Shown: one piece after another, positions 36,731 to 53,040 of the stretch
Numbering within the stretch: the first letter of the stretch is position 1
Layout of the letters: every line of letters begins with the position of its first letter
Source of the DNA: Eucalyptus grandis
Taxonomy: Eukaryota > Streptophyta > Magnoliopsida > Myrtales > Myrtaceae
Direction of reading: 5' to 3'
NCBI RefSeq assembly: GCF_016545825.1
Contig: NC_052616.1
Location: 62,083,278 to 62,147,277, forward strand
Length of the DNA: 64,000 bases
Made by a program: the position numbers and the translations under genes
Notes under the pieces: generated by a model
Told to the model about the DNA's origin: nothing
What the model saw: the letters and a program-made list of their open reading frames with translations, nothing else
The model's database searches: none

Positions 36731-37352
36731 CTGCCCAGTCACACTCTTCGCAGACCCCTCTGCTCCCTGCTCAGTGCTCACGTCTCTTCTCTCGTTTCTT
36801 CTGTCACATTTTCCTTTTGATGTCCTTCGAAAGGTATAAAAACCTCACGTGGCCGTGCATTTATATTCTGTGGCCCTCTGCCTTTTTCTGTCTGCGTGTA
36901 CTACTCCGCTAAATAGCCGATGATATCCTATGTTGATCTCCAAAATATATTCTTTCTTCGGATCATGTAGGTAATCAGTGGAGCCCCAGCTTACCAAGAC
37001 ATCATCACCATTTGCTGCCTCTCTCATATTTTCTTCCCCAAATATATTGGGAATCCACGCCGATTGCTTTCTTTTCCTTGTTGCCCATCAAATATTTCGA
37101 AATATTCTACTATTGCAGGATAGGAAATAGCCTAATTGATGCAATTTTCAGCCATGAGCTTCGTTTAAATTTTTATCATCGCAGGCTTAATCCAATCAAA
37201 TCCAATTTAGAATCATTTACTCGAGTCTTCCGCCATCGGTCTTATGCAAATGCATAAAGCAATTTTGATTTTTTTGTTTATGGGTTAAAAATTAATCTCC
37301 CATTTTTTATGTAATAAATAACTAAATGAATTGCCAAAATTTAAATGTCAAC
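33943..37352. repeat. Repeat-rich AT-rich region, probably decayed retrotransposon
   Basis: No gene is supported. At 34530-34640 there is a loose repetition of cttgcttcgtt and ttgaacctgctac-type phrases. A very AT-rich stretch with many atgcat and aaacatgcaa phrases runs at 35250-35900. A GC-rich block (36200-36650) follows, with a CT run at about 36690-36727. The order AT-rich, GC-rich, pyrimidine-rich resembles the LTR-like elements next door, but I could not find matching ends or a target duplication. The long open frames at 36154-36912 on both strands are GC-block artefacts. Confidence 0.45.
36688..36727. repeat. CT microsatellite
   Basis: About 20 uninterrupted ct dinucleotides follow a T-rich run. 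Confidence 0.9.
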
Positions 37353-37671
37353 AATGTTGAACAGAAATTCCATTAACAAGAGACATCTTTTGATATGACA
37401 ACATTGATGACCATCTAGGAAAGTGTTTATCTATATGCCAAAAGATAAAATGTAAATCTCACCATAAGACAAGACAAAAGCAAATAATATCTTGAGTGAG
37501 TTAAATTCAAGGGAGTCCGATTAATTGAATTAAAATGGGATCAAAGCAAGAACTGTAAAAGAAAAAGAGAGCAAACAAATGATGAAGAAACTTAATGCTA
37601 GAAGACAAAAACTGAGTTAGGCACAGAATTGATTTAGTAATTTGTGAATGCCAGGTCTAGGCTCGGTCTTC

Positions 37672-37681
37672 TTATTTAAAA
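37672..37681 (+). promoter_or_regulatory. TATA-like box upstream of DUF247 copy B
   Basis: tatttaaaag lies about 180 bases before the ATG at 37856. Copy C has tatttagaag at the same place (about 42111). This is motif and position only. Confidence 0.3.
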
Positions 37682-37855
37682 GAACATGTTTTTATTGACT
37701 TAGAGAAGTCTAATGCAGGGTGTAACGAACAATTCATCTCTGCATTTCTCTCTGTCACCCAGAAAGAAAATGAGAAAAATGAATTGACCTGTGACTTCCA
37801 ACTGCTTAAAGAGTCAGTCCCACCTCCCTCCAAACCCAAGAACTCAATCTTGCAG

Positions 37856-39322
37856 ATGGCAGGTAGAAACGTTTGGGGGTTGAAGCAGCTGTCTCTGCAG
37901 ATGTCATGCAAGAAAAGAAACTTTGAAGCTATCTTCAGGAGATGTGCCTCGACCTCATCACAAGTGCATGGGAATTGTAAAGCCAGCCTGCTGAAGAAAT
38001 TTAATGCCAAGATTCCTGAAGAGAGTCAAAATGTCTGCATCTACCGAGTCCCCGCTAAACTGCGTCAAGTAGAGGCAGAGGCGTATGATCCAAGCATTGT
38101 ATCGGTTGGCCCTTATCATCGTGGAGATCAACACTTGAAAGAAATGGAGGAGGTAAAGCTAAAATTCTTCCAGAGTTTTCTCAAGTCAAGACAAGAAGGT
38201 GAAGTCGAACTAGACAGAGTGATTTCGGCAATGGAGAAACTAGAGCCGAGGGCTAGGAGTCGTTATGCAGACGATGTTAAGCTGAGCAGAGATGAATTCA
38301 TTGAGATGATGACCATCGATGGTTGCTTCGTCCTGCAACTCCTGAGGGAGGTTGGCGGCCGTTCTTCTTCATCCCTCCTTCAAAGGTGGATGTTGCCAAC
38401 GCTGCGCCGCGATTTAATCAAGCTCGAAAACCAGCTCCCGATGATAGTTCTAGACGAATTACTCGATTTGGTCGATGCCAATTCTCAATGTGAATACTCG
38501 ATTCTTTCCCCACAGGACCTCGCGTTGAAGTTCTTCAATCCGTTACTGCAGAGGGACTCACATACAAATGCTGCTGGTACCACCGCGATGAATGAGGCCT
38601 GTCACTTTCTTGATCTATTCCGCTCCAGCGTTCTCCCTGAGATACAGGATCGGGACCGGGAAAGGCAAGCGCGCATGATCCGATCTGTAACTGAGTTGAG
38701 GGAAGCAGGAGTGGTCCTCGAGAAATCGCAGAACAACAGGGCACTAGACGTCCGATCTGAGGGAAGGGTCCTGAAGATTCCGCCCCTCCACATAGACGAT
38801 CACAGAGGCACCTTGTTCCGCAACATGGTGGCCTTCGAGCAATGCCACAAGAAATGCAAACCCGACGCCACAGCGTACCTGTTCTTCTTTGACGGGCTCG
38901 TGAACTCGGCGGACGATGTGGAGATCCTCCATTACAAAGGCATAGTCCACCACTCCCTCGGAAGTAACAAGGAGGCAGCGAATCTGGTGAACAAGCTGTG
39001 CAGAGAAGTGGACTGGGACGGAGAAGAGTCGTACCTGCACAAAGTGGTGTGCGAAGACATCGATGTATACTTCATGAGTAGGTACGCGAAACTCAGAGCA
39101 CGCCTTGTTCATTACTACTTCAGCAACTGGGTGGTCGGGATCTCGACCATGGCGGGATTGTTCGTGCTCTATCTTACGCTAATCCAAACGGGTTGTGGAG
39201 TTGCCGAAACACTGAAAACTCTGAAGGAGAATAGCTTCTGGTCATACATAAGCGATTCCTTTATTCTGCTCTTCTCGCGCCCCTCCACGCCAATCGTTCA
39301 TAAGGACTCGAACAAGGGATGA
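37856..39322 (+). CDS. DUF247 (UPF0481) protein, copy B, intact
   Basis: This is a single-exon gene of 488 residues, the usual size for the family. ATG 37856 (MAGRNVWGLKQ) was chosen because all three copies share it and the sequence upstream is not an ATG frame. Motifs in order: CIYRVPAKLRQVE (about 60-75), SVGPYHRGDQHLKEMEE (about 82-100), MMTIDGCFVLQLL (about 150), RWMLPTLRRDLIKLENQLPM (about 178-197), VLKIPPLHID and FRNMVAFEQC (about 300-330), then NLVNKLCREV and one C-terminal membrane helix (VVGISTMAGLFVLYLTLIQ). Known family topology is a large soluble domain anchored by this helix. The biochemical role is unknown; in grasses DUF247 genes lie at the S and Z self-incompatibility loci. 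It is the only copy of three here with an open frame. Confidence 0.9.
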   Translation: MAGRNVWGLKQLSLQMSCKKRNFEAIFRRCASTSSQVHGNCKASLLKKFNAKIPEESQNVCIYRVPAKLRQVEAEAYDPSIVSVGPYHRGDQHLKEMEEVKLKFFQSFLKSRQEGEVELDRVISAMEKLEPRARSRYADDVKLSRDEFIEMMTIDGCFVLQLLREVGGRSSSSLLQRWMLPTLRRDLIKLENQLPMIVLDELLDLVDANSQCEYSILSPQDLALKFFNPLLQRDSHTNAAGTTAMNEACHFLDLFRSSVLPEIQDRDRERQARMIRSVTELREAGVVLEKSQNNRALDVRSEGRVLKIPPLHIDDHRGTLFRNMVAFEQCHKKCKPDATAYLFFFDGLVNSADDVEILHYKGIVHHSLGSNKEAANLVNKLCREVDWDGEESYLHKVVCEDIDVYFMSRYAKLRARLVHYYFSNWVVGISTMAGLFVLYLTLIQTGCGVAETLKTLKENSFWSYISDSFILLFSRPSTPIVHKDSNKG

Positions 39323-42291
39323 AGTTTAGAAAATATTCACTTAGTTCTCGAAAACAAATTTGCAAGCTCTTCTGAATGTGCCGTGGGTTGTGATCCTGCA
39401 TTTCTTAAAGTCTTGTTCCTTCGTTTCATGATGAGTTATGATGAGTTACCAATGATCTTTCTTTAGAATTCTAATGTGATGCAGGATCGCTTGTAAGAGA
39501 GTTGAAAAATCACTCGAAACGCCTCACATTTCATCCGCTCTATAGGTAGCTAATTAAGTCCCTGCTCATCGAATTAAATTAAGACAACTCTTGTATGTAA
39601 AGATCATTAACCGGCTTAAAGTTAGGATCAAGAACTCCGGTACCATTTCAAGATGAAAAGGTGCTATATCTACCGATAAAATGCAAATGGGACCCTGAGG
39701 GAATAACTCGGTTGCAATTGTCCAAAACTAATTCTAAGCAGCCTTCATAAAAATGAGATATAATAGACATAGAGGACATGCATAGTCGGAAAACAAGATA
39801 CTGGTCTCCGCTTTACTCTATGCAACCACTCGAACTACCATGTGTATATCATTCATTTATATGTCCAGGAAACGCTCGAGACGGAATTACAAGAATACGT
39901 CAATGACATCTAAATATTGTCTTAGCCCCACTTTGGCAAATTTGCCAAAAAAATTGTTTAGGTGAATGTGACTTTTCTTTTTCTGATCTGCCAAATCCCC
40001 TTAAAAAGCATTGAATTTAGCTTGGTTCCCAATTCTGGTCCAAAATCAATATGGAGCTCTTTCCACACTAGTGTACGCTGCAATATTTTGTCTCCTAATC
40101 GGTCACATTTCAATTTTGTTATGTCATAGTTATGGACAAAGGCTAGGGTTCAACATCAACCGTTCGAAAAGCTCCATGCAATTGGGTAAAAACTGGGGGG
40201 AAACTTCACGTGCAATTTACCAACTATAGTGTTTCCTCTTCAAGAAAATCAAGTTTTTTATGATTGTCATACAACAAACTCCACTCTTGGGAATCCGACA
40301 ACTAGTACGGGCCTGGTCAATGTTAGTTTCTTAGCCCTTTTACCAACAACGGGAGAAAAAAAAAAAAAAAAAGCACCTCTCGAAGTACTGAAAACCCTGG
40401 CAATCATTTCAGTTTTGTTACCCTTTGTTGGTCAACCTTACCATGACCCTCCTCAAGGGTTCTAGCAAAGGGATTCACCTTATACACGAAGCACACAATG
40501 AAGTCTGTGTATCTCATCAATTGTAAGTGGGAAGTGATTGCGGAGCGAGAGGGTCCAGATAAAAGCAACTCATGAGGCAAGCGTTTAGAATGGCGAGGGG
40601 GGCAAAAGATGAACCCAATTCCACCGAAGAAGAGAAGAACATTCTTGGATTGTATATATATAAAACTAAAATTAATTCACAAGAGTCATCTTTTAATGTA
40701 ACAGAAACGTTTGGCAGTGAAACTACATTATTGTGCTCGGGTAGGAAACCTCCTAGTAAAATGCGTACATGTACACCAAAGAAAAAGGGCAGGATCGATC
40801 ACTTAGGTCAGAGGACTTAGACAAGAAGCGATTCTTGGCAAATTTCCATAATGACAAAGAGAGTAAGAATGATTAAAATTGAGCACCAAACAAGGGGAGA
40901 GTGTTTATGGATTGTGTATGTTGAGCATGAATTTAATTCGACATCTTTTGACATGATGGCATTGATGATCTTCTATGAAAACACCAATTTGTATGCCAAA
41001 AGACAAATTGTAAACCTCACTATGAGAGGGGACCAAAACACACAACATTTCGAGTGAGTTAAATTCAAGGATGTCAGATCAATTGAATTAAAATGCAACT
41101 GAAGCAAGATTTATGAAAGAAAAGAGAGGAAACAAATGATGAAGAAGCTTCATGCTACAAGCCAAAAATGAGTTAGGCATAGGATCAATTTAGTAATTTG
41201 TGAATCCCAGATCTACGCTCTGGTCTTCTCCATTAAAAGATCAAGCTCTCATTGACTTTGACATAGTCGTTGTTTAGCAGTGGAACTAAAATGTTAAGCG
41301 TGCTTGGGTAGGTGAGCTCTTGGGAAAATGCATACCTGTACGTCAAAGAACAAAGGGTAGGATTGATCATTTGGGTGAGAAGGCCTAAACAGGGAGTGGT
41401 TCTCAACAAATTTCTGTAATGGCAAAGGGGGCAAGTATGAATAAAATTGTGCACCAAACAAAGGAAGAGCGTTTATGGATTGTGTATGTTGAACAGGAAT
41501 TTAATTCATAAGATTTTTTGACATGATAGCATTGTTAACCTTTTAGGAAAGCACCTATCCATATGCCAAAAGACTAATTGTAAACCTGACTATGAGATGG
41601 GACCAAAACAAACAATACCTTGAGTGAGTTAACTTTAGGGTTGTTAGATCAATTGAATTAAAATGGGACTAAAGCAAGAATTGTAAAAGAAAATAGAGTG
41701 AATAAATGATGAAGAAACTTCATGCTACAAGCTAGAAATGAGTTAGGCATGGGATCAATTTTGTAATTTGTAAGCATTTTCGGATTGTGTATGTTGAACA
41801 GAAATTTTATTCACGAGAGACATCTTTTGATATGATAGCATTGATGACCATCTAGGAAAGTGTTTATCTATATGCCAAAAGATAAATTGTAAATCTCAAT
41901 ATGAGACAAGACAAAAGCAGATAATATCTTGAGTAAGTTAAATTCAAGGGAGTCCGATTAATTGAATTAAAATGGGGATTAAAGCAAGAACTGTAAAAGA
42001 AAATAGAGCAAACAGATGATGAAGAAACTTAATGCTAGAAGACAAAACTGAGTTAGGCACAGAATTGATTTAGTAATTTGTGAATGCCAGGTCTAGGCTC
42101 CGGTCTTCTTATTTAGAAGAACACGCTTTTATTGACTTAGAGAAGTCTAATGCAGGGTGTAACGAACAATTCATCTCTGCATTTCTCTGTCACCCAGAAA
42201 GAAAATGAGAAAAATGAATTGACCTGTTGACTTCCAACTGCTTAAAGAGTCACTCCCACCTCCCTCCAAACCCAAGAACTCAATTTTGCAG
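39323..42291. other. Spacer with repeated DUF247 upstream modules
   Basis: 39323-39915 is the 3' flank of copy B, shared with the flanks of A and C. 39915-40230 is unassigned. From about 40280 the sequence matches the upstream region of copy A (19770 onward). The module tgttgaacagaaattt - atcttttgacatgata - gcattgatgacc - ccaaaagac - aatgagttaggc then recurs around 40915-41190, 41480-41770 and 41785-42080. Short frames here (40011-41057) are not conserved and are not genes. Confidence 0.6.
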
Positions 42292-43756
42292 ATGGCAGGT
42301 AGAAACGTTTGGGGGTTGAAGCAGCTGTCTCTGCAGATGTCATGCAAGAAAAGAAACTTTGAAGCTATCTTCAGGAGATGTGCCTCGACCTCATCACAAG
42401 TGCATGGGAATTGTAAAGCCTCCCTGCTGAAGAAATTTAATGCCAAGATTCCTGAAGAGAGTAAAAATGTCTGCATCTACCGAGTCCCCACTAAACTGCG
42501 TCAAGTAGAGGCAGAGGCGTATGATCCAAGCATTGTATCGGTTGGCCCTTATCATCGTGAGATCAACACTTGAAAGAAATGGAGGAGGTAAAGCTAAAAT
42601 TCTTCCATAGTTTTCTCAAGTCAAGACAAGAAGGTGAAGTCGAACTAGACAGAGTGATTTCGGCAATGGAGAAACTAGAGCCGAGGGCTAGGAGTCGTTA
42701 TGCAGACGATGTTAAGCTGAGCAGAGATGAGTTCATTGAGATGATGACCATCGATGGTTGCTTCGTCCTGCAGCTCCTGAGGGAGGTTGGCGGCCGTTCT
42801 TCTTCATCCCTCCTTCAAAGGTGGATGTTGCCAACGCTGCGCCGCGATTTAATCAAGCTCGAAAACCAGCTCCCAATGATAGTTCTAGACGAATTACTCG
42901 ATTTGGTCGATGCCAATTCTCGATGTGAATACTCGATTCTTTCCCCACAGGACCTCGCGTTGAAGTTCTTCAATCCGTTACTGCAGAGGGACTCACATAC
43001 AAATGCTGCTGGTACCACCGGGATGAATGAGGCCTGTCACTTTCTTGATCTATTCCGCTCCAGCATTCTCCCTGAGATACAGGATCAGGACCGGGAAAGG
43101 CAAGTGCGCATGATCCGATCTGTAACTGAGTTGAGGGAAGCAGGAGTGGTCCTCGAGAAATCGCAGAACAACAGGGCACTAGACGTCCGATCCGAGGAAG
43201 GGTCCTGAAGATTCCGCCCCTCCACATAGACGATCACAGAGGCACCTTGTTCCGCAACATGGTGGCCTTCGAGCAATGCCACAAGAAATGCAAACCCGAC
43301 GCCACAGCGTACCTGTTCTTCTTTGACGGGCTCGTGAACTCAGCGGAAGATGTGGAGATCCTCCATTACAAAGGCATAGTCCACCACTCCCTCGGAAGTA
43401 ACAAGGAGGCAGCGAATCTGGTGAACAAGCTGTGCAGAGAAGTGGATTGGGACGGTGAAGAGTCATATCTGCACAAAGTGGTGTGCGACGACATCGATGT
43501 CTACTTCATGAGTAGGTACGCGAAACTCAGAGCACGCCTTGTTCATTACTACTTCAGCAACTGGGTGGTCGGGATCTCGACCGTGGCGGGATTGTTCGTG
43601 CTCTATCTTACGCTAATCCAAACGGGTTGTGGAGTCGCCGACACGCTGAAAGCTCTGAAGGAGAATGGCTTCCGGTCATACCTAAGGGATTCCTTTTTTC
43701 TGCTCTTCTCTCGCCCCTCCACGCCGATCTTTCAAAGGGATTCGAACGAGGGATGA
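42292..43756 (+). pseudogene. DUF247 (UPF0481) protein, copy C, two frameshifts
   Basis: This copy is nearly identical to copy B along its length. It lacks one G at about 42558 (tcatcgtgagatc for tcatcgtggagatc), just inside the GPYHRG motif. It lacks another near 43195 (gaggaagg for gagggaagg). Open pieces therefore run 42292-42573, 42570-43208 and 43247-43756 in changing frames. The C-terminal membrane helix (VVGISTVAGLFVLYLTLIQ) is encoded in the last piece, and the end of the protein has diverged (FQRDSNEG). As assembled it cannot yield the family protein. The 3' end faces the delta-COP gene, with about 750 bases between stop codons. Confidence 0.85.
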
Positions 43757-44506
43757 TGTTTGAGGATATGCAGTTAGTTCTCATTAACAAATTTCCAAGC
43801 TCTTCTAGATGTACCGTGCGTGATGATCCCGCATTTCTTAAAGTCTTCTTCCTTTGCTCGTGATGAGTTACCAATGATCCTTCTTTAGAATTCTGATGTG
43901 ATGCAGGATCGCTTGTAAGAGATTTGAAAAATCACTCGATACGCCTTAGGTTTCGTTCTGCTCGTCGAATTAAATTAAGACAACTCTTGTATGTAAAGAT
44001 CTTTAACCAGCTTAAATTTAGGATCAAGAACTTCGGTAATATTTCGAGATGAAAACTGCAATATCTACCAACAAAATGCACATCGGACACTGAGGGAATA
44101 ACTTGGTTGCAATGGTTCAAAACTAATTCCAATCAGCTTTTCATAAAAATCAGATACAATAGACATAGGGGACATGTATAGTTGGAAACAAGCCATTGGG
44201 CTACACGCTTTACTTTATGCAATAACACGAACTACCATGTGTATTTCATTCATTTATATGTCCAGGAAATGCTCAAGACAGAATTAAAAGAATACGTCGA
44301 TGACATCTAAAATCGAGTCAATAAATTCTCAAGAAAGAACTCAACATTCTCGCCACATGTTGCAAGACATCGGTCAGATGCAGCATTAAACTATAAACCA
44401 AAGATCTAAACAAAACTCGAATTCAGATTAATGTATGTGGCACAGGAATTCACAAAACCAAAAAGTGGGCAGAAGCAGACATTCCAGTGACCGAATGATC
44501 TATTAT
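43757..44506. other. Convergent 3' spacer between DUF247 copy C and delta-COP
   Basis: This is shared with 22326-23050 in the other duplicate. It must hold the 3' untranslated regions of both genes. No other feature is seen. Confidence 0.55.
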
Positions 44507-49471
<4,965 letters not shown>

Positions 49472-50065
49472 CTTGGCCTCCTGACAAGCAACCACTCGCT
49501 GCTGAGGACAGCTGAACCGGCCGTACCTACACACAACACAAGGAAAAAACGAACCTGTCAATCAAGAACCACGAACAACACTCGATCCCGGATCCCAATG
49601 CCGCATCCCGCCCCAGATTCAACCAATCACGCACGAAACTAATCCCTAAACCACCGCCACCGAACACCGAACGCAAAGGGGACCAAACCCGCACGAACGG
49701 CCCGAAAAACCCGAACTCGGTCCCGTCACTGGATCAACCGCATCAGATGCAACGCAACAATAAATCAAGCTAACGAACGTCAGATCTGACGACGACTGAC
49801 GGCCCGCTCAGCGGAGCTCCTAACGCAATTGCCAACCCTAATCGAGCATCCATTCGCATTGCTTTCGGATTCCCGGGGAAACCGCCGGGGGAAGGGAGAT
49901 CGGAGCGCGCGACGGGAGGCCGGCGGCGGCGGGGATCGGTGGAGATCCGGGGAGGCGGGATCAGAGATCGTACCTGCTCGGTCGCGGCGGAGCGCGGCAG
50001 CGGATCCGCGAGGGAAAAACGGAAGGATCTGCGAACTGGAGAGGATCAAGATCAGCTTTGTTTTC
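49472..50065 (-). other. Delta-COP 5' leader with non-coding exons
   Basis: Directly upstream of the ATG the minus strand has a leader exon piece entered at an AG acceptor near 49527 (tgtgtag then gtacggccgg). A GC-rich first exon around 49975-50065 is closed by gagcag/gtacgatc. These borders follow splice consensus and the GC-rich leader habit of plant housekeeping genes. They were not checked with transcripts. Confidence 0.5.
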
Positions 50066-50093
50066 TTTCGGTTGGGGTAAGGACGACGAACCG

Positions 50094-50102
50094 ATTTATA
50101 TT
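50094..50102 (-). promoter_or_regulatory. Candidate TATA box of delta-COP
   Basis: The minus strand reads aatataaatcgg, about 30 bases upstream of the presumed leader start. Copy A has lost this region. Confidence 0.4.
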
Positions 50103-50129
50103 TTCTTTCGTGCTCTCGGAGTGAGTAGT

Positions 50130-52217
50130 TCTTCTTCGCCTACGAGTTCACGGATCGCTTGATGGGCCCGCAACCATCACGGCCCATTTGTGTTATGGGC
50201 TTTCTTGGCCCGTCTCGTTTCCTTCGGGGCGATGCCGGGTGTGATGGAGTTTCAGCAAAGGAGGAAAAGAAGAAGTTACAGTATAATTGATTTATCAAAA
50301 AGGGATCTTGTTGGCGATATTTATATTGGAGATTCTTAAGATTTTCTATGGAATATTATATAGGCTAATGCTATGTTAACTATGATATATCGAAATATGT
50401 ACGATTCTTCTATTTGCATATATTTCTTATTTCTTAATTGATCTCATTAACGAGTGCACTAGAGACACTTGTTGACAGCATCTAATAAAATAATATTTTT
50501 ATTTTCAATACAATGATTGCACATAACATGAGAAAGATAGTGCGTTGGAAATGATAAATTCTTACTATTTGGGCTGTCTAATAAGTGTACAGGATAATTG
50601 TAAAATTAGTGTAATGAGTAAGGTGGTGAACTGAAGATGGATATCTACACAAGTAGGAACAAGTAAGTCATGTTCTATGTTTTGAGTATTGATTTGACAT
50701 ACCATTTAGAGGACGGATTTTGTAAAGAAGTCTTACATGCATTGGTTTTGCCAAAGGAAAAACGTAAGAATTGGCGATTTGATAGTTAGAACTAATTCAA
50801 TTTCTGATTTTGCGAACCTATAACCAGCCCAAAATAGAATTGGTGAGAGAAAATTGGCTCAAGCCCGTTATTTTCTAATGACAAAAATTAACTTATAAGA
50901 ATTGGCAATTTGATATTTTAGTGATATAGCGGAGGATTTTTCATATATTTATGCAATCTATTCATATATCCTTAGTAAGGACAAGTGTGAGAATGAGATA
51001 TTGCAAGCTCATCTTTGTAAGATTTGGAATTTGATAAAATCCTATTACAATTTTAAATTTCTAGCAAAATTTGATAAAAATCGATGGAAAATATTCATTT
51101 TTCTTTTGCACAGTCCAATGTGGAAAGTTATGAAGTGCATACAAAGGAAATCAAATAAGGCAAGACGAGATGTGGAAAATAAAAAAGAAATATTGCATGT
51201 AGGGGTACATATTTCGACAATATATTCAGGAGGTTATTGGCGAGCAAAAGTGATCTTTATGTATGTTGAGAAAAGAAGTGTGAATCTACTCAGGAGGTTG
51301 GACTGGCCTTAAGCTAATCTTAAAGTCTCTTTCAGAGGGAAAAAAAAAATACTTTTGCGTCTTCTAGAATTGGATCATGGTTTTCAACGTGAACACAACA
51401 ACATAATCACTTAATAAGCAAATTTTTTTAGAGTAAAATTGTGCAATTTTTATATTAAAAAAATTGGTTTTTCACTTTAAAACATAAATGGGCATATTCA
51501 TGAAATATTACTTGTCCATAAGATACACATAATTGTGTGATTTTCGATGAAATTTCTATCTCTGGCACTTCTGCTAACTTATGACAATTCCTTCAAAACA
51601 AGACTAACTATCCAAGTATAAAATCTCGTGCAAGAACATTTATATATGTATGTCCCTGTGACAACAGAGCCAAGGGAGAGAAATAATAATCATCTAATAT
51701 CTATAGTGGGGACTCTCAGAAAGAAGAAGGGACGACCTTACAAGAGAGAGATGGTTTCTACAATTGGGCAAAGACAAATGTCGTCCCTTCTTTGTGAGAG
51801 CCCCCTCTATTATAGACCACATGTTAGATGTAGTACATAGTCACAAGTGAGTGGTAATACATACCAATTGGATTATAAATAGTGATTGGTCTGGCATGAG
51901 GATATTGAGTGAACAGTTATATGTATATATTTTTACTATCCAACAATTCATTTGTTAGTTGACGATATAACACTTCCATTAACATTCATATGCCAAAGAT
52001 ATGATTGCATCAAATCATAGTTACAAAAGTAAATGGATGATTCTTTTGATTTATCACTAGATAGCACGGACACCAAAAGACAATTTTCATATGCGATATT
52101 TTTGTAAACTACGTGATTGACATAGTTACTTTTGTAGACATAATTTCTCTTAATCTATAACACAATTAATGTACAACTCATGATAACATCCTTCATGGGC
52201 TTTACATGCATAGGCTC
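50130..52217. other. Intergenic, no gene recognised
   Basis: AT-rich sequence upstream of delta-COP. Short frames at 51001-51312 and 51628-51840 have no recognisable domain and ordinary AT-rich composition. A weak direct repeat (gaattggcgatttgatagtt / gaattggcaatttgatattt at about 50768 and 50900) is visible. Confidence 0.45.
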
Positions 52218-53040
52218 TTGTCTATGAACACCAAAACTCATAATAGCGTTCAAGGATGGAGAAGGAGGCAGTGGCTGCCGCTCTCAGGCCATAAGTTGTC
52301 TGACAAAATTCCTCCTAGAGAAAGTAATCTGAATCTTCTGCGCGAGAAAGGTCTAAGCTAAATTTATTAGCTTCCCAGTTCACAAATTCTACTTCCCCCA
52401 TTTTCAGAATCTTAGCAATCATGCCGCTTACATCAAATCCCAGGCAATATGAGATTTAACGACAAAATGCAAAGCTAAGCCAATCTAGATCTCGACAGAA
52501 AAAACTAGTCCTACAGCACCTAACGCCGGAATCGCTGTCCGTGAGCCGCCGACTCAGCTGGGCCATGACTTTGGTCAAGTGGCTGAATGTATAGTCCGGG
52601 TGGCTCGACGCCAGCACGGTGACCAGGCGAATGGACTCCTTGACGGAGGGCTTGGAGTCATTGCAGAAGTCGAAGAGGCAGTTGAGGAGCATCGGTATGT
52701 CGTCGTTGGGAGACGGACTGTATGGTGGCCTCGAGATCGGAGAGGGCAATCTGGTCGGTGTTGCAGTCGGCGAGCTCAGACAGCGAGGTGAGGATCTGCT
52801 GCTTGAGCTCCACCATCCCGAGGTGCAGCGACACCGACGAGGATGCACCGGCACCGGTAGAGGCCACACCGGCACCAGTAGAGGGCACACTGGCCGTGGC
52901 GGCAGAGGAGGATCAGGACGCCAGCGGCGCTGGCGAGGGCTGGGCGTGAGGCCACGAGGCACGGGAGGGCTTGAGTGAGCTCATATCGCGGCAGCGGCGA
53001 TTAATGTTGAGCAAAATATGAGTTTTGGTGTTCATAGACA
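52218..53040. mobile_element. TIR-bounded element carrying a TORTIFOLIA1-like fragment
   Basis: The first 25 bases (52218-52242, beginning ttgtctatgaacaccaaaac) and the last 25 (53016-53040) are perfect inverted copies. The trinucleotide ctc touches both ends, a possible 3-bp target duplication. Inside lies coding sequence of a microtubule-associated protein gene on the minus strand. No transposase is seen. Identical TIRs suggest recent activity. The superfamily is not clear: a 3-bp duplication fits CACTA or PIF/Harbinger better than Mutator, but the ends do not show their usual motifs. Confidence 0.6.
52522..52983 (-). pseudogene. TORTIFOLIA1/SPIRAL2-like protein, first-exon fragment
   Basis: From ATG 52983 the minus strand reads MSSLKPSRASW, an Ala/Ser/Gly-rich lead, then HLGMVELKQQILTSLSELAD, NTDQIALSDLEATIQSVS. 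After a one-base loss near 52693 the next frame continues NDDIPMLLNCLFDFCNDSKP, ESIRLVTVLASSHPDYTFSH, LTKVMAQLSRRLTDSDSGVR. This is the N-terminal HEAT-repeat region of the TOR1/SPR2 family, plant microtubule-binding proteins that control helical growth. At SGVR the sequence runs into gtgctgt, which looks like the donor of the parental intron, so the capture was probably of genomic DNA, not a cDNA. It is too short and frameshifted to act as the protein. Confidence 0.75.

Noticed and set aside
36154..36912. Frames of up to 240 residues on both strands
   Set aside because: GC-rich block plus a CT repeat (reading as alternating Ser-Leu or Arg-Glu). No domain is present and the opposite strand is equally open.
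33943..37352. Fourth solo LTR ending at atgtcaaca (about 37351)
   Set aside because: The end resembles that of L3 and composition is similar, but no matching start with a 5-bp duplication was found.
37784..37855. N-terminal extension of DUF247 copy B
   Set aside because: The extension starts at TTG, not ATG, and is not open in copies A and C. ATG 37856 is shared by all copies.
20896..43756. DUF247 cluster as a self-incompatibility locus
   Set aside because: DUF247 genes at S and Z loci are known from grasses. Nothing here (no small secreted partner gene, no allelic data) supports that role.
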